This document shows positions 26,893-35,963 of a stretch of DNA of 64,000 nucleotides, in pieces. Position numbers and translations under genes: made by a program. This stretch comes from Flavisolibacter longurius (GTDB taxonomy: Bacteria; Bacteroidota; Bacteroidia; Chitinophagales; Chitinophagaceae): positions 93,506-157,505 of the forward strand of contig JABUMY010000015.1 in the NCBI GenBank assembly GCA_013327885.1, read 5' to 3'. Every line of letters begins with the position of its first letter. Positions within the stretch are counted from its first letter, which is position 1. The notes under the pieces are model-generated. The model made no database searches, had not been told where the DNA came from, and saw only the letters and a list, made by a program, of their open reading frames with translations.

Positions 26893-27057
26893 ACGTGAGA
26901 CGACAAACGAGAGACGTGAAATAGCAGCCTCACGATTTGTTTATTTCTTTAACGATAGTTCGTTTCTTCGTTTCACTGGATACACCTTTCAACCCATTTT
27001 CTTGTTTTCACGACTCACATCTGACGTTTCCTGTCTGACGTCTCTCGTCTCACGTCC
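26893..27057. repeat. Degenerate ACGTGAGACG-type inverted repeats
   Basis: Between the convergent RRM and PAP2 genes, ACGTGAGACG (26893-26902) and following GAGAGACGTGA words recur in inverted form near 27024-27057 (GACGTCTCTCGTCTCACGT). The pieces are themselves built of short GACGT/GAGAC units. No gene is visible. Confidence 0.6.
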
Positions 27058-28011
27058 TTAGAACCTGTACACAAATCCCGGCGTGATCACGCCCTGGTTA
27101 AAGGCTACGGTAACGTTTAGTTTGGGCTTTTGTGCTTTGGCAGTTCTTTGGCTTGCAAAGCGACGATAATTTTTCACCACTTGTTTGCCGGTAAGAAATC
27201 CCAGTGCGGCGCCGGCCACCACGTCGGTCAGCCAGTGCTTGTTTTCGGTAAGCCGGCTTACCCCAACAAGGCTGGCAGCAGAATAGGCAACAACTGGTAT
27301 CCAAGGCTTGTTCTTGTACGTTTCAGAAAATACCGTAGCCACGGCAAAAGCAGCCGTAGTATGACCCGATGGAAAGGAGCTGCCAACCCGGTCTTCGCGG
27401 CGCTCCCGCAGCACATAAACAGGACCATGAAAAATGGGCTCCGGACCACCTTTTGCGGAACTGATGATAAACGGCCGTTGCCGTCCGGCTATTAATTTTA
27501 CGGTTCGCTCCAGCAGGCCGCTGGTAATAAAAGCCTGTACAGAAAGCAGCGTTGTTGTCTGCAGCTTTTCCTTCTTCAGCAAAAAGCTATAGGCGCCCAA
27601 TGCTCCCATTGCATACACCACATAGGGTCCGCCAAACCGGGTTACCTGGTGACTAACATCAACCAATCCCTGGTTAGTATTGCGCATGTCAAGCGCCAGT
27701 TCCTGTACGGGCCTGTCGGCAAACGAAAGGGCGCCCAAGACCAGGGCAAACTTTCCGGCAGCGGCCCAATCTCGCCCCGACATATGAAACGGTTTCAAAA
27801 AAGCTTCTTTAATGCTGCCGGCCTGCAGGTGCAGAAATTCTTTCGCTGTAAGGTTGTACTCTTCAGAAGTGGAGAGTGGTGCAAGCGAATCCGAAGGCAG
27901 GCCATTTAATATGATTGAGTCGCCAGGTTTCGTGGCCACGGAATCAGCCTGCTGGCTAAAACTATAGGTAAAGCAAAAAAGCAGGGGAAACAGGAAAGAG
28001 AATCTTCTCAT
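27058..28011 (-). CDS. PAP2-family phosphatase
   Basis: Exported or membrane-bound type 2 phosphatidic acid phosphatase, 317 residues, with a signal peptide (MRRFSFLFPLLFCFTYSFSQ). The three catalytic motifs are intact: KLIAGRQRP, FPSGHTTAAFA and SRLTENKHWLTD. Hydrophobic segments around them place the active site in the membrane plane. Likely substrates are lipid phosphates such as undecaprenyl pyrophosphate or phosphatidic acid. I chose the second of two nearby ATGs (28009-28011), which gives a compact signal. Divergent from dinB. Confidence 0.9.
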   Translation of the reverse strand: MRRFSFLFPLLFCFTYSFSQQADSVATKPGDSIILNGLPSDSLAPLSTSEEYNLTAKEFLHLQAGSIKEAFLKPFHMSGRDWAAAGKFALVLGALSFADRPVQELALDMRNTNQGLVDVSHQVTRFGGPYVVYAMGALGAYSFLLKKEKLQTTTLLSVQAFITSGLLERTVKLIAGRQRPFIISSAKGGPEPIFHGPVYVLRERREDRVGSSFPSGHTTAAFAVATVFSETYKNKPWIPVVAYSAASLVGVSRLTENKHWLTDVVAGAALGFLTGKQVVKNYRRFASQRTAKAQKPKLNVTVAFNQGVITPGFVYRF

Positions 28012-28104
28012 AAACATCCGGGGTTTTTCATACGACTGGCCATTAGCAGCTTTGGCAAAAGCCACAACTTATTCATAACGACCGAAAATAATATTTCTTG
28101 CCCT

Positions 28105-28112
28105 TACTTTTG
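28105..28112 (+). promoter_or_regulatory. TACTTTTG -7 box before dinB
   Basis: Exact TAnnTTTG match ending 4 nt before the dinB GTG start, the same close spacing as at folD and guaB. Confidence 0.45.
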
Positions 28113-28116
28113 GAAG

Positions 28117-29301
28117 GTGAATCTTCCTCCCCGCTTTATTGCTCATTTTGACCTGGACGCCTTCTTTGTTTCGGTGGAAATATTGAAGGATCCCTCCCTC
28201 AAGGGCAAGCCTATTATTGTGGGCGGCGACGGGCAGCGCGGCATTGTGGCCGCCTGCAGTTACGAAGCCAGGAATTTTGGCATCCAAAGTGCCATGCCCT
28301 CATTAACCGCCAAGCGGCTTTGTCCGCATGCTACGTTTGTGAAAGGCAGTTACCACGACTACAGCCGGTATTCACGCCTGGTGACGCAAATCATTGCCGA
28401 TGCGGTACCGCTTTACGAAAAAGCTTCCATCGACGAGTTTTATGTTGACCTGACAGGCATGGACAAATTTTTCGGCGTAAGCCAATACACCGGCGAGCTT
28501 CGCGAAAAGATCATTCGCGAAACAGGCCTGCCTATCTCCTATGGATTGTCAGCAAATAAGCTTGTCAGCAAAATGGCCACCAACGAGGCCAAACCCAATG
28601 GCTTTAAAGAAGTGCCGCACGGGAAAGAAACGGAATTTTTATGGCCATTAACAGTTGACAAAATTCCTATGGTGGGCAAGCAAACCCAGGAGACCCTGCA
28701 TACCATTGGCATCCACCGCATCGAACAACTGGCCAAAACACCGGTGGAGCAACTGGAATATGTATTTGGGAAATGGGGAAGAAAACTCTGGGAAAAAGCA
28801 CACGGCGTGTACGATTCGCCAGTGGAGCCTTACAGCGAGCAAAAGTCGCTCTCGCATGAAAATACATTTCGGGAAGACAGCCAGGATATTGCTTTTCTGA
28901 ATAAAGAACTGGTTCGGCTGACAGAAAAAAACGCATATGACCTGCGGAAAGAAGAAAAGCTTGCGGGCTGTGTAACGGTAAAGATCCGGTACGACGATTT
29001 TACCACAGTGTCGAAACAGGAAATGGTGGATTACACGGCGCTGGACAATGTGCTTACCGAAAAAGTAAAAGCGCTGTTTGCCAAGCTTTACAAGAAGGGG
29101 CAAAAAGTACGGTTACTTGGCGTTAAGTTCAGTCACCTTGTACCGATGTCATTTCAAATGAATCTTTTTGATAAATCGGTAGAAAAGCTTCAACTGTTCA
29201 AGGCCGTCGATACCATTAAAGACCAGTTTGGCAGTGGCGTTATCATGAAAGCAACCGGGCTTACCGGCAAAAAAAAGGACGGAACGCCAGGCAATGCATA
29301 G
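28117..29301 (+). CDS. dinB: DNA polymerase IV
   Basis: Error-prone Y-family polymerase for translesion synthesis, 394 residues. Catalytic carboxylates are in AHFDLDAFFVSVE and KASIDEFYVDL. The fingers segment CSYEARNFGIQSAMPSLTAKRLCPHA and the little-finger domain (about 240-350) are present. The C-terminus carries QMNLFD, which fits a beta-clamp-binding motif. GTG at 28117 is the start because it precedes the conserved core and no ATG lies nearer. Confidence 0.96.
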   Translation: MNLPPRFIAHFDLDAFFVSVEILKDPSLKGKPIIVGGDGQRGIVAACSYEARNFGIQSAMPSLTAKRLCPHATFVKGSYHDYSRYSRLVTQIIADAVPLYEKASIDEFYVDLTGMDKFFGVSQYTGELREKIIRETGLPISYGLSANKLVSKMATNEAKPNGFKEVPHGKETEFLWPLTVDKIPMVGKQTQETLHTIGIHRIEQLAKTPVEQLEYVFGKWGRKLWEKAHGVYDSPVEPYSEQKSLSHENTFREDSQDIAFLNKELVRLTEKNAYDLRKEEKLAGCVTVKIRYDDFTTVSKQEMVDYTALDNVLTEKVKALFAKLYKKGQKVRLLGVKFSHLVPMSFQMNLFDKSVEKLQLFKAVDTIKDQFGSGVIMKATGLTGKKKDGTPGNA

Positions 29302-29352
29302 CCGTAGGGCAAAGGCATCGCTGCCTTCACGCTTCATCACTAAGCAAAAAAA

Positions 29353-29401
29353 TATGCATTTATTGTAACTGTCCCGAAGGCAAGCAAACAATAAATGCAT
29401 A
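29353..29401. terminator. 14-bp inverted repeat after dinB
   Basis: TATGCATTTATTGT (29353-29366) and ACAATAAATGCATA (29388-29401) pair perfectly around a 21-nt loop between dinB and a convergent small gene. It may be a terminator, although no clear T-run follows. Confidence 0.5.
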
Positions 29402-29439
29402 GTCTGTGGTGATACACTGCCAACGGCAGGTACCTGTCA

Positions 29440-29706
29440 TTAGGATGACAGCTGGTACGTAAGCTTGGAAACGTTCATGTCGTTAACCAAACCATAGGTT
29501 TCAACAACTTCTTCCGCATTTAAAATAACGGCGTTGAAATCGTTGCAAGCCATCCGTGCTTCTTTTTCAGAACAGTTGCAGAGAACAGTCAGATCATTGA
29601 GATTAACTTCCCAATAAGAGGCTTTTGCATACTTCCTGAAAGCAAGGAGGTAAATGGAACTGGTGAACTTTAAAAGGGTTTTTTTCATGTCTTTAGCTTT
29701 TTTCAT
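29440..29706 (-). CDS. Small protein of unknown function
   Basis: An 88-residue protein with a basic N-terminus (KKAKDMKKTLLKFTSSIYLLAF) and a polar remainder (LNDLTVLCNCSEKEARMACND, VVETYGLVNDMNVSKLTYQL). I recognise no family. A second ATG six codons in is an equal candidate start. Coding potential looks real from residue composition but is unproven. Confidence 0.5.
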   Translation of the reverse strand: MKKAKDMKKTLLKFTSSIYLLAFRKYAKASYWEVNLNDLTVLCNCSEKEARMACNDFNAVILNAEEVVETYGLVNDMNVSKLTYQLSS

Positions 29707-30253
29707 AAGGTCTCAATGCGGATATTGAAAGCTAAAAGACTTTTCAGGGGATAACTTGGACGTGGTTAGGGCGATGAGGGACAAAGATAATGTTTAAATC
29801 CTAAGTAACAACACTTAGTAAAAAAACGTTTCATTTCTTTTCGCCAAAGCTTTAAAAGTGGCTTTTTGTCGCTTGATCACCGGTAGAAATCCAGCCCGTG
29901 CTCTAGCAAAGGGCTACGAACGGCCCTTACAAGGTTCCTGCTTACGGCTACTAAAAAAATCCGGAACGGGCAAATCCTTCGCAATTTTACGAGTCGTATT
30001 CCCCGTTCTTGCTGCATAAATGTTTCTTCCCATGTTTTCAATTTAGTCATTCCACTATGCAACAACCATGCTTACCCCATTACTCACTAACGATAAAATT
30101 AGCAATGCTGTGAATAAACCTGTGCATAACCCCGATTTTCCGGCGGGTAAAATGTGAAAAACGGCAAGCACTCCCTCCTTCTTCTGGCATAAATCTGGCT
30201 TCAGTGGAAAAAGCGAGTGCACCGGTGAAATGGGATAATTCAACACAGAGCGT
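29707..30253. other. Gene-poor gap
   Basis: About 550 bp with no credible gene. Short open frames on the minus strand have Arg/Leu-rich, low-quality translations. An ambiguous AT-rich run lies near 29790-29850. This marks the left approach to the accessory block. Confidence 0.5.
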
Positions 30254-30415
30254 ATGCCGTTCAAAAGAAGCTATATGAAATCGATACAGGAGCCTGCCGT
30301 CTCCAAGCAGGACCGATCTGCCATTAAGATTCTGCTTATTTTCTTGGTAACCTCTTTGCTGACAACAGCCGTGATCGTGTACTTTGTCAACCTGTTGTTG
30401 CGGGTGGGATCGTGA
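30254..30415 (+). CDS. 53-residue single-pass membrane protein candidate
   Basis: Translates to a short basic head (MPFKRSYMKSIQEP), a polar linker with KQDRSAIK, one strongly hydrophobic segment (LLIFLVTSLLTTAVIVYFV) and a short NLLLRVGS tail. The head-linker-membrane layout is typical of real small membrane proteins. A second in-frame ATG lies at 30275. No family is recognised and there is no neighbour on the same strand. Confidence 0.4.
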   Translation: MPFKRSYMKSIQEPAVSKQDRSAIKILLIFLVTSLLTTAVIVYFVNLLLRVGS

Positions 30416-31111
30416 GGGGACATATTTGTGGGGAAGAGAGCGATGCCGGAAAATTCTAAAATTTATTGGGACATTTTCTCCATCTACGAAACAGTAATCA
30501 GGTAAAATAAAATAGCCAGGAACCGTGATGATTTCTGGCGATTGATAGTGTAGAAGCGGGTTGTACCAGGTCGAACTTCATTAAGGGCCTTAAGCTTATT
30601 GAAGACTATATGCAAGTGGGCAGGTATTGAGAAGGTTTCTATTTGAACTAAAAAAAAGTCGTGGAAACGTATGTTCATTTTTATTGAGTGTACACGTTAC
30701 GTGAACAGGAGTAAAAAATGAACATACCCTTTCGAGGACAAAAGCTTGTGGATCCAGATCTATTTTTTAGTTCCAACGATTCAAATCATTTCACATCGTT
30801 TTCGGCTCAAATCGTCTCATTTTTTTATCCGCGCATTGTAAGCAATTGAGCCGATGATGAGCCCATTTAGCACTTTTTGAACCGATCTGGATGCAATTGA
30901 TGCATTTATGATTCAATCTTGGGTAAAAATACTTGGGCTGGATTTTGCATTTATGGGTTCAGATGCCATTCCATATGTTCCCATTTTGCGCTTTTTTGGA
31001 CCTATGCCGAATGAGATGTACCCATTTTAGACATTTTGGGTACATATAAAGCACCTAATGTACCCATTTTGGCATTTTAAGAACTTCTCTTCGCTAAAAA
31101 GAAATCAGCGA
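30416..31111. repeat. Gap with degenerate CCCATTTT repeats
   Basis: No gene is visible in these 696 bp. Four related units begin CCCATTTA or CCCATTTT at 30862, 30980, 31021 and 31063, each followed by a GCACTTTTTG- or GCGCTTTTTTGG-like run. The last three are 41 and 42 bp apart and two are preceded by ATGTA. Upstream, looser ATTTCACATCG/CAAATCGTCTCATTT words occur. The array ends about 30 bp from the stop of the primase-helicase gene. Confidence 0.55.
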
Positions 31112-34105
31112 TTAGGCCAATCGTTCTTCCATCATATCTTTCCAAAGAACAAAGCCCTTTTGTGCATTGGAATAATCATGAAGAATGCGGCTGAAATTCT
31201 CTGGCTTCGAATCAAGAAACACCTGCCGGCCCTGGTTACGAATAATTTGAAGTTGGGCATCAATTTCTTTCAGCTTTGAGGGCAATAATGATGAGCTCTT
31301 ATGGAAATGCCACAAATAGGTAGCTTCTTCGGTATCCAATGTTTCCAGTATAATGTGGTATTGTTCTGTTCCGGTAATCAAAAACACAAACGAAAAAGGA
31401 CGAAGAACAAAACGAATCTTCAGCAAATTACCAGCATGCCTTTCAGCAAGGTAGCGAAGCTGCTTATAGTGCCTGAACTGGTTGTTCTTCAGTAAATCAT
31501 CCAAAAGCTCTTCGCCGGTTTCATAGATCTGGTGGCCGGATTGAACCTGTGTGATGTCGAGAAGATTACCCTTTCTTTCCAGGACCTGGTCGTTCAAAAT
31601 GTGTTTGGAGACGAATCGAAAGCGCATCCCTTCAATCACTTCCCTGTTGATTCTTTTAATATCTTCCGAATCTGCAGATTGCGAAACCAATTTGCTATTC
31701 TCAAATTCAGCATGGATCGAGACACTTACATTCTTTGATTTCAAAGCTTTTTCAAAATATGGCTTTAATACGTCAAACTCTGGGCGGATCTCATCATTTT
31801 CGATTTCAAATTCTAAAGTTGCCGCCGTTTCAGCAGCCTCGTATTGAAACGCTAAACTGGCATATTTGAACACCAGTGACTCAATTGGCACCTTTATTTC
31901 TTTTTCAATGGTGATGATATCCCTCGTCTCTGGAGATTCTTCTTTGGGATCATCAAATAAGGTTGCCTGACGTTGCAGCTTTCTGTAGTAGGTATTTCTT
32001 TTAAGAAAGAGCTTATTCAGGTAATCAATTTTACTATCTCTATAGTCATAGATTATAGGATGGATTTCAGAGCGCTGAATTCGGCCGATGTACTGAATCA
32101 ACTTTCCTTCGAAGGAGAAAGGATAAACCAAAAACAAAGTGCCAGCATTGTTTAAATCAGTTCCTTCTCCAAAATACTGGCCAGTTGTAATGAGTGCCTG
32201 GTAAGCTCCTTCTTTAACCAACTTCCATTTTCCGGCCCGGCTGCTTTCGCTATCCTCTCCGCTCAACGTCACTACTTCATATGATTGCTTCAGGTATTGA
32301 TTAAGAGAATCAATATGCTCCTTTCGCTCTGTAAGAATGACAGCCTTCTTCCCGGAATTTAATTCCTCAACTATATCTTTTAAAATCAATTTATTTCTTG
32401 CCGAATCATGCACCAAAATTTTTGAAAGAGTTTCAAACTTGTCTGTTTTGGCGTTAAACGGAACATCCAGTTCCGTATTGCGGATTATTACTTTTGGCTG
32501 CTTAGCTTCGCCTATATCCTGGGACTTGATTTCAGCGATGATTTCTCCCAAATGGATAAAAATCAGTTTGCCGTCATTGTATTTCCTGAAGGGAGTTGCT
32601 GTCAGGCCATACTGGTAGTAACTGTTCAATTGGGCAATGGTGTTTCTGTACGACTCGGCCGGTATATGATGGCACTCATCTATAATGATGGTTCCAAAAG
32701 CATTGGTCACTCCACTTTGTTCCGCTTTTTCTAATTCTTTCGCCAGTGTTTGAATGGTAGCCACCGTGAGCCTTTTCCCAATCTTCGACTTCCCCTGTCC
32801 TATTTTGCCGATTTCATTTTGGGGGATTTGGAGAAAGGTCTGAGCCCGTTCAATCCATTGCTCCATTAATTGTTTACGGTGCACAATAATCAGAGCGGGT
32901 TGTTGTTTTTCTGCGATGATATTTAGCGCAATGATTGTTTTACCGGCGCCGGGTGGAGCTACAATTACTCCCAAGTCTTTTTTTGCTGCAGCTACAACGG
33001 CTACTTCCTGGTGTTCTCTTAAAGCTGCCGCAAACTGAAAAGAGATACTTTCCTTTTTCCGGCGGTAGTCTTTAAAATCAATAGCCATACCCTTCTCTCT
33101 ACAAAACCGAAGGAGCTTACCGGCAAACCCTTTTGGCAAGAAAACTTCGTCATCCCTCTCCTCAATAAGCTTGAAATAACGTTCTGTGCCAAACGTACTT
33201 TTGCCGATTTTCTTTTTAATGATAAATGCTGTATTGGTGAAATTCAATTCTTCCTTCAGGTAATTTATGAGCAGAATAGGTATTTCGTTTCGCTTTAGTT
33301 TCAGGCAATTGGTAAGAGCAATCACCATTGCTCCGCCAGGGGCTTGCGTGAAGCATGTATCGCTTGATACTTCTTTCCCGGTTAAAGTTCTGAGTACTTC
33401 GTCTAACTTTTCTACACTCGCCTTTTTTACACCTGACAAAAATGCCCACTGGTCTTCAAAAGGATTCAAGGTTTCCGGATCAATAAAACAACCATTTCCT
33501 TGCCCAACCGATGGGCCATGTAAAGGCAGGGCAATCAGGTTCCCCAGTCCTTTTCCGGAAAGGGTGTCCTGATTGGGAAATAACCTGTCAAAACTCGATG
33601 TCTTGTCAAAGGCCGATAAGATGTCTGATTCGCGTAGTAGAGAAAGCATGATTTTCCGGCTCTTACTCGCCGGATAAGGACGCTCGAAAAAGACCCATAC
33701 ATGCCCTCCTTTTCCAGAACGGGAGCGCTCTAAATAAGCAGGGACACCTTTGGCTGCGCAGACCTTCAGAAAGCTCCTGCATTCTTTTGCCCAGTTCTCT
33801 TTATCAAAATCTGCTGCAATAAACCAGGATGTGTTATCAGTCAGTAGCGGGTATAATCCTATATGCTGCTTTCCGTTTAAATGTTTTGGAATCTGCTCAT
33901 CGGTCAACGGCAGATAGCTCTTTTCGGTGAAGGTTTGAAACGTGCCACCTTTCAATACATGCGCTTTATACCGATATGGGTCATAAAAGTAGGCCGGCAT
34001 ATAGCCACTTTTGGTTCCTTTCTCCCAGCGAATGGCAAATAAATCTTCTCTTCCTTTGAAGAGGGAGCGAAAAAGTGATATATGGTTGCTGCTATTATCA
34101 GACAT
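31112..34105 (-). CDS. Primase-helicase fusion (TOTE conflict-system-like)
   Basis: A 997-residue cytoplasmic protein. Residues about 10-240 look like an archaeo-eukaryotic primase domain: the acidic pair in FIAADFDKENW (99-101) and the SRSGKGGHVWVFFE motif (His about 135). Residues about 360-690 are a superfamily II helicase: VAPPGAGKT (Walker A, about 382-390), IIIDECHH (about 473-480), LTATPFRK and motif VI QYIGRIQR (about 681-688). The C-terminal 300 residues are unassigned; the end has YHIILETLDTEEATYLWHF. This primase-helicase pairing is known from TOTE conflict systems and some mobile elements (assignment from memory). Codirectional with HipBST, 225 bp downstream of it. Confidence 0.85.
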   Translation of the reverse strand: MSDNSSNHISLFRSLFKGREDLFAIRWEKGTKSGYMPAYFYDPYRYKAHVLKGGTFQTFTEKSYLPLTDEQIPKHLNGKQHIGLYPLLTDNTSWFIAADFDKENWAKECRSFLKVCAAKGVPAYLERSRSGKGGHVWVFFERPYPASKSRKIMLSLLRESDILSAFDKTSSFDRLFPNQDTLSGKGLGNLIALPLHGPSVGQGNGCFIDPETLNPFEDQWAFLSGVKKASVEKLDEVLRTLTGKEVSSDTCFTQAPGGAMVIALTNCLKLKRNEIPILLINYLKEELNFTNTAFIIKKKIGKSTFGTERYFKLIEERDDEVFLPKGFAGKLLRFCREKGMAIDFKDYRRKKESISFQFAAALREHQEVAVVAAAKKDLGVIVAPPGAGKTIIALNIIAEKQQPALIIVHRKQLMEQWIERAQTFLQIPQNEIGKIGQGKSKIGKRLTVATIQTLAKELEKAEQSGVTNAFGTIIIDECHHIPAESYRNTIAQLNSYYQYGLTATPFRKYNDGKLIFIHLGEIIAEIKSQDIGEAKQPKVIIRNTELDVPFNAKTDKFETLSKILVHDSARNKLILKDIVEELNSGKKAVILTERKEHIDSLNQYLKQSYEVVTLSGEDSESSRAGKWKLVKEGAYQALITTGQYFGEGTDLNNAGTLFLVYPFSFEGKLIQYIGRIQRSEIHPIIYDYRDSKIDYLNKLFLKRNTYYRKLQRQATLFDDPKEESPETRDIITIEKEIKVPIESLVFKYASLAFQYEAAETAATLEFEIENDEIRPEFDVLKPYFEKALKSKNVSVSIHAEFENSKLVSQSADSEDIKRINREVIEGMRFRFVSKHILNDQVLERKGNLLDITQVQSGHQIYETGEELLDDLLKNNQFRHYKQLRYLAERHAGNLLKIRFVLRPFSFVFLITGTEQYHIILETLDTEEATYLWHFHKSSSLLPSKLKEIDAQLQIIRNQGRQVFLDSKPENFSRILHDYSNAQKGFVLWKDMMEERLA

Positions 34106-34330
34106 CTTTATGCATTCAATTCCTGTTATTGTTAGTTAGTCATAATTGAATAGACTAATAATTATGAACAGTTGACATTTGATATGTTCTGTTTGCCGCT
34201 GAGGCCTGTACTACCTGTTTCTTGTGCTTATTCGCGATTGCTTTACCGCCGTCATCTTTTGCATTCAAGTCCATAGCCGTTAGTCGATGCAGAATTGGTT
34301 GCTCTAATCGTTATCTTCATCGGAAACCAA

Positions 34331-35287
34331 TTATAAATTCAGCTTCGCAGCTTTTTCTTTTATCAAAAGTTTATATTGATCTTTCAATTCCACCGGAAGA
34401 AAACTTATCGCTATAAACTGTATCCATTTCTCAATGCTGGTAGAAAATTTTTGATAAAGGTTTTCTATTGCCTTCTCATCCAGGATTTTAAAAGAGAATA
34501 AAACTGCATCAAAATCTTTCCGCCCTAATTTTCTTTTTTTCCCATTAAGATTCAATGCCAGTTCCTCGGTATCTCCTTTTACAATTAGCGCAGAAGCTAC
34601 CATATCATACGCGGGTGCTAAAACATAGCCAGTTTGTGATTGTTTGATTAAAGAGAAATTCTTCAAATGCATATCGGCATTCCCGGTTAAAAAAGAAAAG
34701 ATAACCTGCTCGAAGAAGTTGATCAGATCTAATCCTGGATTTTCAGAATATTTTAGAATAGCTTTTGCTATTTGTTCATACGACCCTTTGTATTTGTCTT
34801 CTGTCAACCGTTCTGTTAACTGGCACATATCTTCCATGTGCAACTTTGTTTTCTTCGCCCTGTCAATTCGTTTGGTAATGTAGGCAAGGCTTCCATTTTG
34901 CAACCTGATAAGAGAATGGGGTACTGTTGCAATACCTGACAGCTCCGCTAAGTGCATCGTCAGGTCTTCAACTTCCGGCAAGTGCGGGTATTGTTTTGTA
35001 GCAGGTTTCAATATATAGCCACCCCACAGGCCAACAATGGTAAACCTCCCGAGGTTTTTGGTTTCTGTATCACCTTTAGATGGTTTTTCAATATCAAGCG
35101 AAAGTTTGGGCTGTACACCGGTAACCGCTATTTGGCTTTTTATCACTTTCTCGCCCAATTCAAGCATTTGTTCTTCTGTGTAGGGCAACACAGGAGGCTG
35201 TGGTTTCCCAAACATCTTACGGCTACAGGCAGGATGGAAGTCAATCTGACCGGGCTCCAGTTTTTTATAGCAATATAAACAGCGCAT
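34331..35287 (-). CDS. hipT: HipT-like Ser/Thr kinase toxin
   Basis: A 318-residue HipA-family kinase lacking the N-subdomain 1 of long HipA, hence HipT-like. An N-terminal CLYCYKKL...HPACSRK segment could bind zinc. The Gly-rich loop region reads IAVTGVQPKLSL; catalytic and metal segments are FLTGNADMHLKNFSLI and LAPAYDMVAS. Known HipT toxins phosphorylate an aminoacyl-tRNA synthetase and halt growth. Its ATG overlaps the upstream HipS stop by one base (TAATG), which completes a HipB-HipS-HipT operon. Confidence 0.9.
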   Translation of the reverse strand: MRCLYCYKKLEPGQIDFHPACSRKMFGKPQPPVLPYTEEQMLELGEKVIKSQIAVTGVQPKLSLDIEKPSKGDTETKNLGRFTIVGLWGGYILKPATKQYPHLPEVEDLTMHLAELSGIATVPHSLIRLQNGSLAYITKRIDRAKKTKLHMEDMCQLTERLTEDKYKGSYEQIAKAILKYSENPGLDLINFFEQVIFSFLTGNADMHLKNFSLIKQSQTGYVLAPAYDMVASALIVKGDTEELALNLNGKKRKLGRKDFDAVLFSFKILDEKAIENLYQKFSTSIEKWIQFIAISFLPVELKDQYKLLIKEKAAKLNL

Positions 35288-35616
35288 TATCCTTCTATAT
35301 TTTGTGTTTCAACTATACTCACCGCTCCAATGCAATCGCGGCAACAGACCAGTAGCAATCCCATTCTGTCCCGCTGGTTCAGTTTCCAGTTTTGTTCTGC
35401 TACTTCCAGGAGCCAACCCTCCGGTATCAGTCCATCAAAGAAGGGAAACATTACTGAACTAACATACCCTTTATCTGACAGTGGAAGCGTTAGACTTACC
35501 GCTTCGGCGCCCATCATTTGTAAATAATCCCGGTCATAAATAAAGTGGTACCCATCTTCGGTTTCAGATAGGTATCCTGCCAGTTTATCCTGCATAAAAA
35601 CATTAGCTTTCCTCAT
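35287..35616 (-). CDS. hipS: HipS-like protein (HipA N-terminal subdomain)
   Basis: A 109-residue stand-alone version of the HipA N-subdomain 1 (VFMQDKLAGYLSETEDGYHF, LTLPLSDKGY, FFDGLIPEGWLLE, DRMGLLLVC). In HipBST systems this protein is the antitoxin for HipT. It overlaps hipB by 14 bp and hipT by one base, implying tight translational coupling. Confidence 0.9.
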   Translation of the reverse strand: MRKANVFMQDKLAGYLSETEDGYHFIYDRDYLQMMGAEAVSLTLPLSDKGYVSSVMFPFFDGLIPEGWLLEVAEQNWKLNQRDRMGLLLVCCRDCIGAVSIVETQNIEG

Positions 35617-35836
35617 TAATCAATGTTTGACGGTTTATGGGCACAGGGCCTAACTCGTGCCCAAATAATTTAAGCACCTGATTTACTTTATCCATTCGTA
35701 ATGATGTTTTTCCTTGCTCCAGTTCTCTAATAAAACGAAGGCCTACCCCGGCTTTCTCTGCAAGTTCAGGCTGTGTGAGTTGCGCCTGCTTTCGTTTTTC
35801 TTTTAAAAATTCCGGCAATCTTCTAGTTAGGTTCAT
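35603..35836 (-). CDS. hipB: HipB-like XRE repressor
   Basis: A 77-residue DNA-binding protein with one XRE helix-turn-helix (about residues 10-66: RKQAQLTQPELAEKAGVGLR then FIRELEQGKTSLRMDKV). In HipBST it represses the operon and helps control HipT. The gene begins 2 bp from the first of three operator-like inverted repeats, as expected for autoregulation. Confidence 0.92.
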   Translation of the reverse strand: MNLTRRLPEFLKEKRKQAQLTQPELAEKAGVGLRFIRELEQGKTSLRMDKVNQVLKLFGHELGPVPINRQTLINEES

Positions 35837-35838
35837 AT

Positions 35839-35936
35839 TATACCCTTTGAGGTATAAAATTAATGCATTTACTTTAATTACACCCTATAAGGTATAAAAT
35901 ACCTAAATTATTGAATAATGTACCCAAAAGGGTATA
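35839..35936. promoter_or_regulatory. Three HipB operator-like repeats at 40-bp spacing
   Basis: TATACC-N6-GGTATA at 35839-35856, TACACC-N6-GGTATA at 35879-35896 and TGTACC-N6-GGTATA at 35919-35936. Each site is 18 bp and starts exactly 40 bp after the previous one, close to four helical turns, so all face the same side of the DNA. They lie between hipB and the divergent recombinase gene and are the obvious HipB binding sites. Confidence 0.8.
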
Positions 35937-35963
35937 AATAAACGAATAATACTTGGGATTCTA

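Noticed and set aside
29877..30264. Two minus-strand frames of 60-70 codons
   Set aside because: Arg/Leu-rich translations without conserved segments or a supporting context; judged chance frames.
30484..30678. Minus-strand 64-codon frame
   Set aside because: No recognisable features and it lies in AT-rich repeat-containing DNA.
30862..31080. 41-42-bp spaced units as a CRISPR array
   Set aside because: Units are degenerate, few, and lack conserved repeat length or cas genes.
35839..35936. Regularly spaced repeats as a possible CRISPR array
   Set aside because: Units are 18-bp palindromes with only three copies and no cas genes; they fit repressor operators next to hipB.
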